Shown here piece by piece: positions 11,200 to 21,250 of a DNA stretch of 64,000 bases (position 1 is its first letter; each line of letters starts with the position of its first letter). The position numbers and the translations under genes were made by a program. The notes below the pieces were generated by a model. The model was not told the origin of the DNA and searched no databases. It worked only from the letters and a program-made list of their open reading frames with translations. Origin of the DNA: Phoma sp. XZ068 (lineage: Eukaryota > Ascomycota > Dothideomycetes > Pleosporales > Didymellaceae); the NCBI GenBank assembly GCA_004835665.1, contig RBKR01000001.1, positions 558,001 to 622,000 of the forward strand, in the 5' to 3' direction.

Positions 11200-12093
11200 A
11201 TGGTCCCCCGTCCTTTGGCTCCTACGCCGATTGACTGTTTCGAGGAGAATCTACCACAATTGCACCGAGCCCTCCTGACCTACAAGTCCGTCTCACCCTC
11301 CAGCAATACAACCAAAGCCGCCGTTCCACCGTCGACTTTGCTATGCAAAGATGACAAGGACGTGCAAAAAATTGCTGAAAGCTACTTACTACACAAGCCC
11401 TTTGCGGAGAGCCATCTTGCACGCCAGCCCCTGTTAGCTGAATTCAAGCAGCTTTCGCTGAACACCGAAAGTGACCTTGTCCTGGCTTCGGGTATGTATA
11501 TCATCGCACCTATTATGGTTGTTCTTCAACACTTCTACGGCCATGACAAATTCCAAGTCGGTTCTGAACTGAAAACAAAGCTCGAAAACCTTGATAACGG
11601 CGAGAAGGCAGTTCGAGTGGATCTAACTTTCCGGACCAACGACAAAAAACAGACGACAATCCTAGTCTTGGAGTATAAGCGCCGTGAACAGATCAAGTAT
11701 GGTGACTTCGAGCCAGCCTTGTTGCCCTTCGGCACCCCTGAGAGCGAGATCAAGAAGAAGATACTCGAGGCAGGCCGACTCAATAAGAGCTTTCTTCATC
11801 AAAATGCTTTGTCGTTCACAAAACAAGTCACCACGTACGCAGACCAGAACAAGTGCAAGTACGTTGCCCTGTTGAACTGGGACCACCTCCTGCTGTTCAA
11901 TTTCAACGAGCTGGAGACTGCCCCGCGGTCCAAATCGCCCAACCCTAGTGCGGGACCAACGGCTGAATTGACATGGGTCACGGAAACGCAAGCAGATGGC
12001 GATCATATCACCAAGGGTAACATCCGAAAGGCGTTGCTGGGATTTTTCCTTCAAGCCTTTGAAGCGCACTTCGGTCCGCGAGCTGGCACGTAG
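11200..12093 (+). CDS. PD-(D/E)XK nuclease-like protein (copy 1)
   Basis: A single-exon protein of 297 residues from the first in-frame ATG. The middle has VDLTF (D141), then about 16 residues, then LVLEYKRRE (E158, K160). This matches the D...ExK core of the PD-(D/E)XK nuclease superfamily, with the acidic pair and Lys on adjacent beta-strands. It is followed by a helical region (ALSFTKQVTTYADQ), then YVALLNWDHLLLFNF and a C-terminal LTWVTET...IRKALLGFFLQAF. The same order of segments recurs in the broken copy at 14603-15540, so these are paralogues. The family resembles fungal nuclease-like domains found alone or fused to kinases in Spok and CRN-type proteins. No DNA or RNA target is known. 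It is divergent from its kinase-like neighbour. Catalytic residues are intact; activity is inferred. Confidence 0.68.
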   Translation: MVPRPLAPTPIDCFEENLPQLHRALLTYKSVSPSSNTTKAAVPPSTLLCKDDKDVQKIAESYLLHKPFAESHLARQPLLAEFKQLSLNTESDLVLASGMYIIAPIMVVLQHFYGHDKFQVGSELKTKLENLDNGEKAVRVDLTFRTNDKKQTTILVLEYKRREQIKYGDFEPALLPFGTPESEIKKKILEAGRLNKSFLHQNALSFTKQVTTYADQNKCKYVALLNWDHLLLFNFNELETAPRSKSPNPSAGPTAELTWVTETQADGDHITKGNIRKALLGFFLQAFEAHFGPRAGT

Positions 12094-13019
12094 GTTCCCC
12101 GAGCTTGCGCATACACCGGGTTTCTTGAAGCCACTAGTCAGGGGTAAGTTGGTCGTATTGGGTTGCAGGTCGCATTTGGAGCCATCAAACAAGGAGTAGG
12201 ATGTTTGTCTATAGATGCATACCTTTGTACACCGGGTTTTGATTGTGGAGTTTTGTATTGCTGCTTTTTATTAGTCTGGGAATATCATCTGTTGGGTAAG
12301 TACCGTGATCGACGAGAACTTGGGAGGTATTGCAACAACAACGCGGGATGCGTAGACGATGATACACTGTAATTTACCGCCCATGGCTAGCAGCAATTCT
12401 TATCACTTCCCCGGGTATCTCTTGCGGACTCTCGCAACGAGGAGAGTCCTTTTACCACTTATGAGTACCTTGTTCAACTGTGGAGAAAATGTAAAAATCC
12501 TGCCGCCTCCCAATGATTCATTACTTGACTGAATGTAGTGATTCACATCGTGTGGAGAAGGGCAATCCGACTCTAACCTCCCAGGGGAATAAACTTGCTA
12601 AGCTAAGGTCTTATGCGTTCTGGAACTGCCAATTAAACTTTGTGTCCAGGCCTATGTCGTTGCATCTTGTCAGCAAGTAGGATAAACAGAGAAGAAGAGA
12701 AGAAGAGAAGAAGAAAGCCGCAGCAGGCACAATCAAGGAAGGACACAAAGTGGAGAATATAGAGTAAAGAGTTCATTGTCTATGTGGCTGTTATAGTATT
12801 TCCTCCTGTTCGTAATGTTGTCTATTATACAGTGTCATGATATCTATATCCTGCCTTGGCAGTCACCATGTGCACCGGCACAATAGTTCTTGTTTTCTGC
12901 AGTCCCTGGACACTCTTAATGACCAATCCTCCCACGTTGAAGTAAATCTGTTGCGCATTGTAGCAGCGATGTTGTGACTCCTCCCAAGAGCCCGCGACTC
13001 AAGCAAGTGATTAGCATAA
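12094..13019. other. Spacer between module copies
   Basis: No gene is seen. It contains a GAA-rich tract and the convergent 3' ends of the copy 1 nuclease-like and copy 2 kinase-like genes. Confidence 0.5.
12689..12717. repeat. GAA-rich purine microsatellite
   Basis: An imperfect GAAGAAGAGA-type repeat of about 29 bp in the spacer between the two module copies. Confidence 0.7.
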
Positions 13020-14177
13020 TCATCCCGACATGCTGTTCTCTTGAGTAGGATCAAGCACCGTGTGTTCTTGATGTTTGGGACGTTTCAAAGGATTCTCGGG
13101 ATTCCACACGACAGGGATGTATCGCGGGTCGTCTTTGTAGTGCTTCCATAGCCACTTCTCTGGCTCCATATCTTCGTGTGAGCACCACCCATAAGAGGAG
13201 AAGTCCATCATAGAACCGTAGTGTCGGGTAATGGGCGAGCAAATTTTTCCAGGCCACTGCTGCTTCAGATCGCGAAGCCATTCGTCATTCTTTTCTATTT
13301 CAAGAACCCCGGCGAGGTTGAAGTCAACAATTTTGACATCAAGATCTGGATCCTCGCGGGCAGAGCCCAGGAGAATGACGTTACGAGGATGACAGTCGCG
13401 ATGTCTGACTCCAGCATCGATGATGATAGCCTCGGCATCCAGGACCTTCTTCAGTATGCGTGAACGGACACGTCGGCGCAGCTCACGTGGATTGACATAT
13501 CGCATGCATTCGCCTCGTAGATATTCCATGAGGATAAGGCGGACTACGCGTGTTTGCACACATTCCTGGCCGTATTCTCCAATAGGGGTTGCAATTTCGG
13601 CGCTCCAAGTCCCATAAAATGCAGGTGTGATGTTCTGAGCAGCTGGCGACTTCTGGAGCTGGTGATATGCCGCGGCCTCCCGGCAATAGTCGCCCTGCGC
13701 AGCTAATAGAACGTTGTGGTCGTTTTCATAATCAATGTTGCTGTAATAGAGCGGGTCGTAGATCTTGGCTACCATGTCGTCATTCACGACAACAAGCTGC
13801 GCTCCTCGGTCGCTGCCGATCCTGATAATCGAGGTGATCTTTAGCTCTTTCTTTATGTCCAGACATCTTCGACCGTCCAACATTGTATCTGTAAGGCAGT
13901 ATTCGATCTGGGACAACGACTTCCAATCCTCTGGTTGTGGGTGTGGTGGTGTGGTGTACCGTACTCCGAATGGTGGGGCCGCTTCGTGGCTGATGGCGAT
14001 GAACTCGAAGCCGATTTTATAAGGCAACGGTGGCTTCCGATACGGGTCGAAGTCGCTATCTTCTGACTCGCTGTCTCTGCTAACGTCCGGCTTGAAGGAT
14101 GAATCTGCTGAGTCGCTCAAACCGCTGGATGACTCGGAGGGGCTTCGACGGGCGCAAAGAGACTTACCGTCTATCAT
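13020..14177 (-). CDS. Atypical protein-kinase-like protein (copy 2)
   Basis: A single-exon 385-residue paralogue of the gene at 9422-10744. Kinase landmarks are VAKIYDPLYY (K138), REAAAYHQLQ (E167), the catalytic loop RHRDCHPRN (D261, N266) and KIVDFNLAG (D285). Here the HRD triad is intact, unlike copy 1, but the loop Lys is replaced and the DFG Gly is Asn. The HRDxxPRN form resembles aminoglycoside/choline-kinase-like enzymes more than classical Ser/Thr kinases. The N-terminal ~45 residues are Ser/Asp/Glu-rich. It is divergent from the frame-broken nuclease-like gene at 14603. The start ATG follows directly after a stop-containing region and is the only good choice. Function is unknown; the conserved pairing with a nuclease-like gene is the main clue. 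Confidence 0.78.
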   Translation of the reverse strand: MIDGKSLCARRSPSESSSGLSDSADSSFKPDVSRDSESEDSDFDPYRKPPLPYKIGFEFIAISHEAAPPFGVRYTTPPHPQPEDWKSLSQIEYCLTDTMLDGRRCLDIKKELKITSIIRIGSDRGAQLVVVNDDMVAKIYDPLYYSNIDYENDHNVLLAAQGDYCREAAAYHQLQKSPAAQNITPAFYGTWSAEIATPIGEYGQECVQTRVVRLILMEYLRGECMRYVNPRELRRRVRSRILKKVLDAEAIIIDAGVRHRDCHPRNVILLGSAREDPDLDVKIVDFNLAGVLEIEKNDEWLRDLKQQWPGKICSPITRHYGSMMDFSSYGWCSHEDMEPEKWLWKHYKDDPRYIPVVWNPENPLKRPKHQEHTVLDPTQENSMSG

Positions 14178-14602
14178 TATACCTTGCTTTGCTGCTATCG
14201 TGTAAGTTGATTCGAAAGTCCTGTTGAGTTGAGGGATCCGTCAGGTGAATAAACAACCCAATTTAGCGCAATGACGCTCCATCACGTGGGTCCCTTTCAC
14301 TCCGACTCTGTGTTGACACAGTAACAATTTGGGGGAAAGCACGGTAGGCCGCTTTGATCCAAGTATAAGTTGTGGGTTCTAGTTGTCGGAATTCAGCGAG
14401 ACGCAAAGGGGTGCTCGCATGCTCAGCCTGACAGTGAAAACACTCGCCATGTATGCCAAGAGGCATCCAATGAATATTGAAAGTTGAGTGAAAAGGAACG
14501 AAATGGATATGTCCCAAACGATACAAATTCCAAGCCACCAGAGGTCTGCATGAACAAGTGCGTGTACTCAACTGAACTTAGTTCACCAGAGGCTATTGTG
14601 AG
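14178..14602. promoter_or_regulatory. Shared divergent upstream region, module copy 2
   Basis: About 425 bp lies between the two divergent starts of the second module copy. No gene is supported; specific sites are not assignable by eye. Confidence 0.4.
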
Positions 14603-15540
14603 ATGTCAAAGGTGAATCACCAGTCTCCAACTATTCTCGAATCTTTCAACCGAAATCTTCCAGCATTATTACGCTCGAAAAGTAGGTATGACAAACACAC
14701 CACAGAGACCGGCAGTACCATTGCTACTGTCGCACCCCTAGTCTTGTACTGGCGGCCGCTACAAGACTTCGAAACGATGGCAGACCAGGTAATCCAGAAC
14801 AAAATGATCAAGCAAAGCACACTGAGCGAACTACGTCTTCTCTGGGGTGTCGACTCGAAACCGAGGGCGATGTAGTCTTTGGTTCCACCTTATACAACAT
14901 ACTGCCATGCCTGGAAGTGCTTCGGATTCTGTACCCAGGAAAGTGGTGCATATACTCTGAACGTTCCGAGGGGCTTGATATGGCTCTGCATGACTTCGAC
15001 CTGGAGAACCTAGGACCAAAGATAAAGCCACCATCAGCAAAGTCCACGTTGCGATATGACCTGATATTGAAAACCCTTCCAGAAAAAGATAGGGAAAGCA
15101 AGACTATTGCTGTGATAGAGTACAAGAAGGCAGGTTTGATCAGGTGCTCCGATTATGAGGATGCTATCCTTGACATCAATGACACCCAAGCAGAGGTCAA
15201 CAAGAAGCAAAAAGAGGCAGAGCCTGCCATTACCGAGACCTCTCTTATATCCAACGGTCTCACGTTTACAAAACAGGCTAAGAAGTACGCTCAACAGTCA
15301 TCTTGTTCTCATGTCGCTGTCTTCAACTGGGATTTCCTCCTCCTTTACAACTTTCCTTTGGGCATCAACGCAGGAACGGACAATTTGAAGACCATGTTGA
15401 CATGGGTCACCGAAACTTGGGCACTAACAGAGGGGGAGCGTGTAGAGGTTGGTTACATTCGTAAGATTCTCCTTGGCTGGCTACTGCACGCGTTCAGGGC
15501 CCATATGGACTCGCCTATACTCTCCAATGCGGAGGATTAA
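14603..15540 (+). pseudogene. PD-(D/E)XK nuclease-like gene, copy 2, frame-broken
   Basis: The reading frame from 14603 encodes an N-terminus like copy 1 (an ESFNRNLPALL segment matching CFEENLPQLHRALL) but stops at 14873-14875. The homology continues in another frame, where LETEGDVVFGS (from about 14854) lines up with LNTESDLVLAS of copy 1, and runs to 15540. The core D (codon 15058), E (codon 15118) and K of the D...ExK motif are kept, as are the LTFTKQ, VAVFNWDFLLLYNF and LTWVTET segments. The break lies at about 14842-14853 and needs a one- or two-base change. A 41-bp intron (gtcttc...gtag) would also restore frame, but it would remove sequence conserved in copy 1 and is shorter than other introns here. 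A sequencing error cannot be excluded. Confidence 0.65.
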
Positions 15541-16099
15541 GCAGATGTTAGTCCACTGGCAAAAGGCTTGCGCAACATGTCCCAGTAGCACCCACAAGAC
15601 GACTTGTCGTTGGGATACTCGTGACCCTCTGTAGTAAAGGCTACGCTTCTAACCTCCATAGCAAGTGTGTCAAGTGGATGTGCAGCCCAGAACTTATACA
15701 AGTCTTTCGTAGATTACATGTCCTCGCAATTGATATTGGCAACATTGTCCATCGTGTCTTCTCCTTCAATTCGCCGTGAGTCACTGCAATGTCCGTCGTC
15801 TTGTTACGTGCAGTATCGTGAACAGGTAGCTCCCCTACCTTATTCGAGATGGTCTGAGGTAGACGGAAATGCTCACACATGGCAAAAGTGGCCGTCGATG
15901 CCGTCCGCAGAAATGACAACATCCTAGTCATTGAATAGCCACCAGATTTGACATCCTAGTGCTGTGTGTTGGGGACGTGGATAATTTCGGCATTCTCGTA
16001 GAACTCGGCTGCGATTTTGCAGTATCAGCAACAGTGTCTAGCAGGCTTGGGACGGCGTTGACGTCTGCAGGTTGATGCATATTGTACCAGCTACGAGAC
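15541..16099. other. Intergenic region
   Basis: The 3' flanks of the nuclease-like copy 2 and COG8 meet here. No gene is supported. Confidence 0.5.
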
Positions 16100-17575
16100 T
16101 CATTTCAGTGGGCTGGCGACTCTTTCGACAGGGCTGCTTGTCCTGCCGGTCCCTACGCCCGAAGCTAGCAGTTCCAATCTGGAGGCCTGCACACGGTGCT
16201 TCTTCATGACCTCAACCCACTCTTCCTCTGTCTCTTGTGCTTCGGACGTTGCCTCGTCTTGGTCTTCCAGTTCGGCCTTCAGGTCCTCTTCCAGCAGGGC
16301 GATCATCATGCTGAAGTCACCGCCAAGCCTGCCGAGCGAGCCAGCGCAGTACAGTACTTGAGTGAGTAGCGAATCCCGTGCTGAGCGGTCTTGGACGTTG
16401 GGAAGGTACTTGCGTAATGTGTCGAATAGTATCTCGACCAGATGGAGAGGGAAGGTCGCGAGCGCTGAGGGAATGGGCTGTAGTGGGTTTGACTCAGCTA
16501 CAGGCTTGACAGCAGGTGCGGCATCGTTCTGTCCTGGAGCAGGCAGTGCGGATGGGAAGATGCTCTTGTACATGGAGATGACAGCAAAGCTCTGCTCTCG
16601 GAAGACTTCAAGGTACTTCTTCAGGTACTTCTCCGTTTGCTGCCCAGCAGACCAGCCATTGTCGGTTTTGGCATTACCAGCCAGCCGTCGATCTGTCTCC
16701 TGGTCTGCAAGCTCGCGTAGAGGGTCGAGTGCACCAAGCATCGTCTCTAGGCAGCCTAGTCTGCAAACCAGAAACAGAGCACCCAGACTGCCCTCACCGC
16801 TGCCAATGCCTGTCTGTTTGGTTGACCATGCTTCGTCGAGCTCAGGAGCCACACGTCTGAGCCAGCCAATAGTCCGCATGGCACCTGCCAGCTTGATGCC
16901 CTGTGGTTGTAAAGAGGCAATGAGGTTCGTGGTCATTGTCTTCATTTCGTGCTCTGCCTGCAAGGCAAGCGACGAGATAAGCTGCGAGTCTGGGTACAGG
17001 GTGTGCAGCCGTTTGATGTGGGCGTGGAGATCCAGTGCAGAGGCATAGTTGGCGTTGGATGTGGCGGAGCTGGTGGTGGATGAGGCCTGGGCGGCAGCTG
17101 TGGACGAGGATATGGCAGACGACAGCAGCGTTGGCAGGTCGAGCACATCAGCTACGCGGTCGATGTTCCTGGACAGCAGCATCGCCTTTCTCCGTCGGTC
17201 CAGTATGGCGTTGTCTGTGCTCTTGCTGTACTTGTCTGCGAACTTCTGAGCTGCCGTCTCCAGCTTCGGCAGCTCAGCTTGTATGGTGCCAGCATTCTGT
17301 CCCAGTTGCGGCAATGTGTCTCGAAGGTGCAGCAGGTGGTCGGTCGAGGATATAATTGGCTTGCGGGAGCGTTTGGAAAGAGCTTGCAGTGAGCGCAGGA
17401 CGGACTGCGAGCTCTGTGCCAGCGAGTGCTGCTCGGAGGATGTGAGGGCATCCAACGGGAGGGTCGTCAAGCGGGCGAGGTACGCATTGGTGACAGCATC
17501 GGTGGGCGATGGCCGCAGCTGTGCATCGTGGGCGTCCAAGTATGGCGTGAGGAGCTCGTAGAGGGGGTCGGCCAT
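16100..17575 (-). CDS. COG8: Conserved oligomeric Golgi complex subunit 8 (Dor1 family)
   Basis: A single-exon 491-residue protein of the COG tethering complex, which acts at the Golgi in retrograde vesicle traffic and glycosylation-enzyme retention. It begins MADPLYELLTPYL. It then has a helical N-terminal part with RNIDRVADVLDLPTLL and the central DLHAHIKRLHTLYPDS. The family-typical block follows: LGALFLVCRLGCLETMLGAL, LRELADQET, then TEKYLKKYLEVFREQSFAVISMYKSIFPS. The C-terminus is acidic and ends ERVASPLK. The ATG at 17575 was chosen because the longer frame to 17605 opens only with GTG, and the chosen ATG has A at -3 and G at +4. The length is shorter than animal COG8 but usual for filamentous fungi. 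It is divergent from the UBE2O-like gene. Confidence 0.85.
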   Translation of the reverse strand: MADPLYELLTPYLDAHDAQLRPSPTDAVTNAYLARLTTLPLDALTSSEQHSLAQSSQSVLRSLQALSKRSRKPIISSTDHLLHLRDTLPQLGQNAGTIQAELPKLETAAQKFADKYSKSTDNAILDRRRKAMLLSRNIDRVADVLDLPTLLSSAISSSTAAAQASSTTSSATSNANYASALDLHAHIKRLHTLYPDSQLISSLALQAEHEMKTMTTNLIASLQPQGIKLAGAMRTIGWLRRVAPELDEAWSTKQTGIGSGEGSLGALFLVCRLGCLETMLGALDPLRELADQETDRRLAGNAKTDNGWSAGQQTEKYLKKYLEVFREQSFAVISMYKSIFPSALPAPGQNDAAPAVKPVAESNPLQPIPSALATFPLHLVEILFDTLRKYLPNVQDRSARDSLLTQVLYCAGSLGRLGGDFSMMIALLEEDLKAELEDQDEATSEAQETEEEWVEVMKKHRVQASRLELLASGVGTGRTSSPVERVASPLK

Positions 17576-17787
17576 GCTGGCTGGGCTCTGCGAGAGTGTC
17601 GTCACGCGTCAATCGCCTCAATGCGCCGTTCCACGTATCACAGCGGCCTGTTTGCGGGCAACGCGGAGGTGACGCTGGACAAGCAGGCGTGCCATCCCTG
17701 CAGTGGCGCTAAGCCCTATCCGCTGGAAGCGACGGCCGCTTTCTTCACATGCATGTGTGGTGGCCTGCAGCGACTCTGCGGCGGATC
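17576..17787. promoter_or_regulatory. Bidirectional promoter region COG8 / UBE2O-like
   Basis: Only about 212 bp separates the two divergent starts, so both genes must share this upstream DNA. No individual element was identified. Confidence 0.45.
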
Positions 17788-20700
17788 ATGGATGGCGAAG
17801 ACTCTCACTCTGACAAACCCTCGACTCCCGCCACCGACACCGACTCGACCGCCGACCAGGACCGCGGCATCGTCGAGGGCTTCCTCTCACGCCTCTTCCA
17901 AGACCGCTTCTTGACAAGCAGCCCCGCAACCGCCGACGCCCCACCATCGCAGCCACTGTCGAACAATCTCGTCCCGTTCTTCACGGCCGACAGCGTTTTT
18001 GCCTTACCTCAGCACGCCGACCAGCAGCCCGCCGAAAGGACAACCGCCCACCGCCACAGTCTGCCCACCCCGGCTGTCTCAATGCAACGCACCCAGCATG
18101 TCGTTTTTTGCGTCGAAGACACCGTCGGCCTCAAAGACGACAAGTACAGCGTGGGCGTTGTAGACCGCTCCTTCACAGACGTCGACACGCACGAGCCCCG
18201 CCCGCAGCGCGACTATGGCGAGGACATCGAGCGCCACGCCGACATTCCACTGGCCGAGTTCCACAAGTTCATGAAGACAGGCATCCCCCCACGAGGCACC
18301 GTTTTGGTATCATGGCAGACACAGTTGAAGACGGAGCTTATTCCAGAGGCACAGCTGCAGTTGCTCGACAGGGCACTCTATGTAGGTGACGTCGTCAAGC
18401 GGAGAGCGGAGGATCACACGAGCGGCACAGTCATCGGCACAAAGGCAGTCTGCACACTCTTCCCAGCTACCATGTTCCAAGGCGGCCACATCACACAAGC
18501 AACCACCGACGACCTCTCGATACGAAACATACCTGCCAACGAGCTGCTCAATGTTCATGAGTATGTCGAGGGAGCCATCGTCGTCTATGGTGACTGGGTA
18601 GGGCGCGTCGAGAATGTCTATGACGAAGTCGCCATCAAGCTATCGAACAACTCCGTGGTAGTCGTCGAAGACCCAGCAGAGCTGGAGCACGATGAGATCA
18701 CTGTTGAGCGTCTCAGCGTGGGTGACAGTGTACGGACAAAGAAGGGCAATCTACGACGGGGATTATGGAGGTACGGTGCCTTCGATCCAAACATCAAGCC
18801 TGAGGGCATGGTCGTCGAGACAAGGCCTCTTGAAATCGACGTACAGTGGCTGGCAAGGAGCATCGGCGCCCAAGATACCCAATTTGCTGCCGAAGAGCCA
18901 CCAGCGAACCTTGGCCGGGACGAGTTCGAGAGCCCAAGCTTCTACCGATATGATGCGTCTGCCGGCGCCGCATCCACCCTTCCATTATTACCCAACGGGA
19001 TAGATCTTACATACCATGTCACAGACGTAGCTGTTGGTGACCGTGTACGCTTCAAAGACCTTTCAGGCGCTGCAGTCAAGTACGATGGAACCCACACACT
19101 ACCAAACGGATATCCTCAGGGCAAGGTCAACCGCCTACCCCGTACCGAGACGCTAGGATACGACATGAACGTTTTCCTTGTCATGCAAACCCACACCCAG
19201 GTCACAGTGCAATGGCAAGACCTGACCATCACCGAGGACGTCAGCTCATCGCTCATACCTGATCCAAATGTCGAGGACGACGACGAAGTGTGGCCAGCAG
19301 AGATAATCTGCAGCAAGGAAGACAAGGCCGACTCCACCGACGCAGGGCAATGGATGAAGGAGCCCTCGAAAGTAGGCGTAGTCCAGGCAGTGAAGTCGCG
19401 AGACCGCATTGCAAGTGTTCGTTGGTTCAAGAACCACGAGATCAAGTTCTTTGGCGCCGATCTGCTGCGTCCTGCAACAACAGGTGAACTGTCCGAGACC
19501 GCCGAAGACGTCAGCCTTTACGACATTTACTCGTCTCCAGCCCTAACACGGCGAAGAGGCGACTTCGTTCTCATCCATCCCTCCAGTGTCCACGAAGATT
19601 TATCAAATATCAATGGACCTAACTGGTTTGGTGAGGTCGTTGACCTCGGCCTAGACGGCAAAGTCACAGTCCGTCTTGGTGCTGCGAAACCTGTCATCGA
19701 CATCAGAGTTGTTTACGAGAGCGTTACCCTGGCGTATAGCAGTGACATGGACAACGAGTTCCTTAACATGCAAGAGCTAGACGGTGACTCAATCGAGGAC
19801 TCGGAAGAAGAAGACATGTCTGACTTTGACTCTGCTTCTTTCAATGAGATGTGGATCGAGTACGAGGGCATGGAGGGTGAACCCCCAGTTGGAGACGAGG
19901 CGGACTGGTCGACAGAAGACGAAGAAGCAGAGGAAGACGATGATGACGATGATACATCAATGCCGGATCTCGAACCTGTCGACGGTGTTGACACTTCGAA
20001 AACGACGCCCGACCCAGTTGCAAATTCAGAATCCACGGACACAGCACAAACGGGGATGAACGGAGTAACAACTGACCCTTCAGACGACTCTCAGGCGTCA
20101 ACAAACGCACCGGAGCTTTTCCTCATCCTTGACACTCCACCGCCGTCAAGTCACCACTACCTACACAACACGTCAACGTCGTCATCAGCGTTCATGCGCC
20201 GTATTGGGAAGGAACATAAGATTCTCCGAAACTCTTTACCACCAAACATCTTCGTCCGTACCTGGGAGTCACGCCTCGACCTAATTCGAGTCCTGATCAT
20301 CGGCCCAAGCGACACACCATACGAATATGCGCCCTTCGTGATCGACTTCCACCTCGGCTCTTCATACCCGCAATCACCGCCCGAGGCTTTCTTCCACAGC
20401 TGGACAAATGGCAATGGACCTGTCAATCCGAACCTGTACGAGGATGGCAAGATTTGTCTCAGTCTGCTGGGCACATGGCACACCGATGAGCGCAACGAAA
20501 GTTGGAGTCCAGCGAAGAGCACGTTGCTGCAAGTTCTTGTGTCGATTATGGGTCTTGTGCTTGTCAAAGACCCATACTACAACGAGGCAGGATACGATGT
20601 CCAGCGTGCAGCACCGGAAACTCGGCTCAGCTCTGCGCTGTATACGGAACGAGCATACTTTCGCGCAAGGGCTTTCATCGACCACGCGCTCAGGAACGAT

Positions 20701-20946
20701 ATCGAGCCTTTCGCGTCAGAACTGCAGTATCTGTACCGGAGTGATGCCCCAGATGCACCAAGATTACTCGAACGAGCCATCGACGTAGCCAAAGACGTAG
20801 TTGAACGCAGCGCCAACGCCGGCGAGGAAGGCGAGCGCGATGGTCTTCGCACAGTAAGTTTAGGCGCTGTTGTTATGTTGAAAAGGCAGGTTCAGAAATT
20901 GGAGGCACTCAGGCAAAGCAACACGACCGCTCAGAGCGACACATAG
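17788..20946 (+). CDS. Large E2 ubiquitin-conjugating enzyme, UBE2O-like
   Basis: A single-exon protein of 1052 residues. The C-terminal part is a UBC fold: [53 protein letters not shown] with the active-site Cys at about residue 890, then [20 protein letters not shown] and PYYNEAGYD. The extended loop after the active site and the very long N-terminal region with repeated SH3-like blocks ([30 protein letters not shown]) are those of UBE2O/UBC23-type hybrid E2/E3 enzymes, which ubiquitinate basic and orphan proteins. A strongly acidic Asp/Glu tract (about residues 670-730) lies between the two regions. The start at 17788 was chosen over an ATG 39 bases upstream because of its better context (A at -3, G at +4). 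No intron is seen. Confidence 0.85.
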   Translation: MDGEDSHSDKPSTPATDTDSTADQDRGIVEGFLSRLFQDRFLTSSPATADAPPSQPLSNNLVPFFTADSVFALPQHADQQPAERTTAHRHSLPTPAVSMQRTQHVVFCVEDTVGLKDDKYSVGVVDRSFTDVDTHEPRPQRDYGEDIERHADIPLAEFHKFMKTGIPPRGTVLVSWQTQLKTELIPEAQLQLLDRALYVGDVVKRRAEDHTSGTVIGTKAVCTLFPATMFQGGHITQATTDDLSIRNIPANELLNVHEYVEGAIVVYGDWVGRVENVYDEVAIKLSNNSVVVVEDPAELEHDEITVERLSVGDSVRTKKGNLRRGLWRYGAFDPNIKPEGMVVETRPLEIDVQWLARSIGAQDTQFAAEEPPANLGRDEFESPSFYRYDASAGAASTLPLLPNGIDLTYHVTDVAVGDRVRFKDLSGAAVKYDGTHTLPNGYPQGKVNRLPRTETLGYDMNVFLVMQTHTQVTVQWQDLTITEDVSSSLIPDPNVEDDDEVWPAEIICSKEDKADSTDAGQWMKEPSKVGVVQAVKSRDRIASVRWFKNHEIKFFGADLLRPATTGELSETAEDVSLYDIYSSPALTRRRGDFVLIHPSSVHEDLSNINGPNWFGEVVDLGLDGKVTVRLGAAKPVIDIRVVYESVTLAYSSDMDNEFLNMQELDGDSIEDSEEEDMSDFDSASFNEMWIEYEGMEGEPPVGDEADWSTEDEEAEEDDDDDDTSMPDLEPVDGVDTSKTTPDPVANSESTDTAQTGMNGVTTDPSDDSQASTNAPELFLILDTPPPSSHHYLHNTSTSSSAFMRRIGKEHKILRNSLPPNIFVRTWESRLDLIRVLIIGPSDTPYEYAPFVIDFHLGSSYPQSPPEAFFHSWTNGNGPVNPNLYEDGKICLSLLGTWHTDERNESWSPAKSTLLQVLVSIMGLVLVKDPYYNEAGYDVQRAAPETRLSSALYTERAYFRARAFIDHALRNDIEPFASELQYLYRSDAPDAPRLLERAIDVAKDVVERSANAGEEGERDGLRTVSLGAVVMLKRQVQKLEALRQSNTTAQSDT

Positions 20947-21250
20947 ACGGCTTTTCTCGGAGCATGTAGATTACTTTTTAGCATTTCGGTAGTATATATA
21001 CTCCTCTTCGGCTACGTCATTGAAGCGTACGGCACGCGATAATAAAACATTTTGTAATGCTATACACTGGTCACTGTTCGGTATGTTTGCAATGGACCTT
21101 TTTGCTGCGCCGAAGTCTTTAGTAGGTGTAAAGTCGCAGAACCACACCCATTTGCAAAACTCCAGCCTCCACCACTCAGCGCAAACAATGGCATCTCCTT
21201 GAACCCACACAAAGTCTCCCCCAACCTCTGCACATGCTCTCTGACACCCT
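20947..21250. other. Convergent intergenic region
   Basis: About 300 bp between the stops of the UBE2O-like and DUF1772 genes; no gene is seen. Confidence 0.5.

Noticed and set aside
9422..12093. Kinase-like and nuclease-like proteins as one fused gene
   Set aside because: They lie on opposite strands, so they cannot be one transcript.
14835..14875. A 41-bp intron that would repair the second nuclease-like gene
   Set aside because: The donor is poor, the length is below all other introns here, and it would delete a stretch conserved in copy 1; kept only as an alternative.
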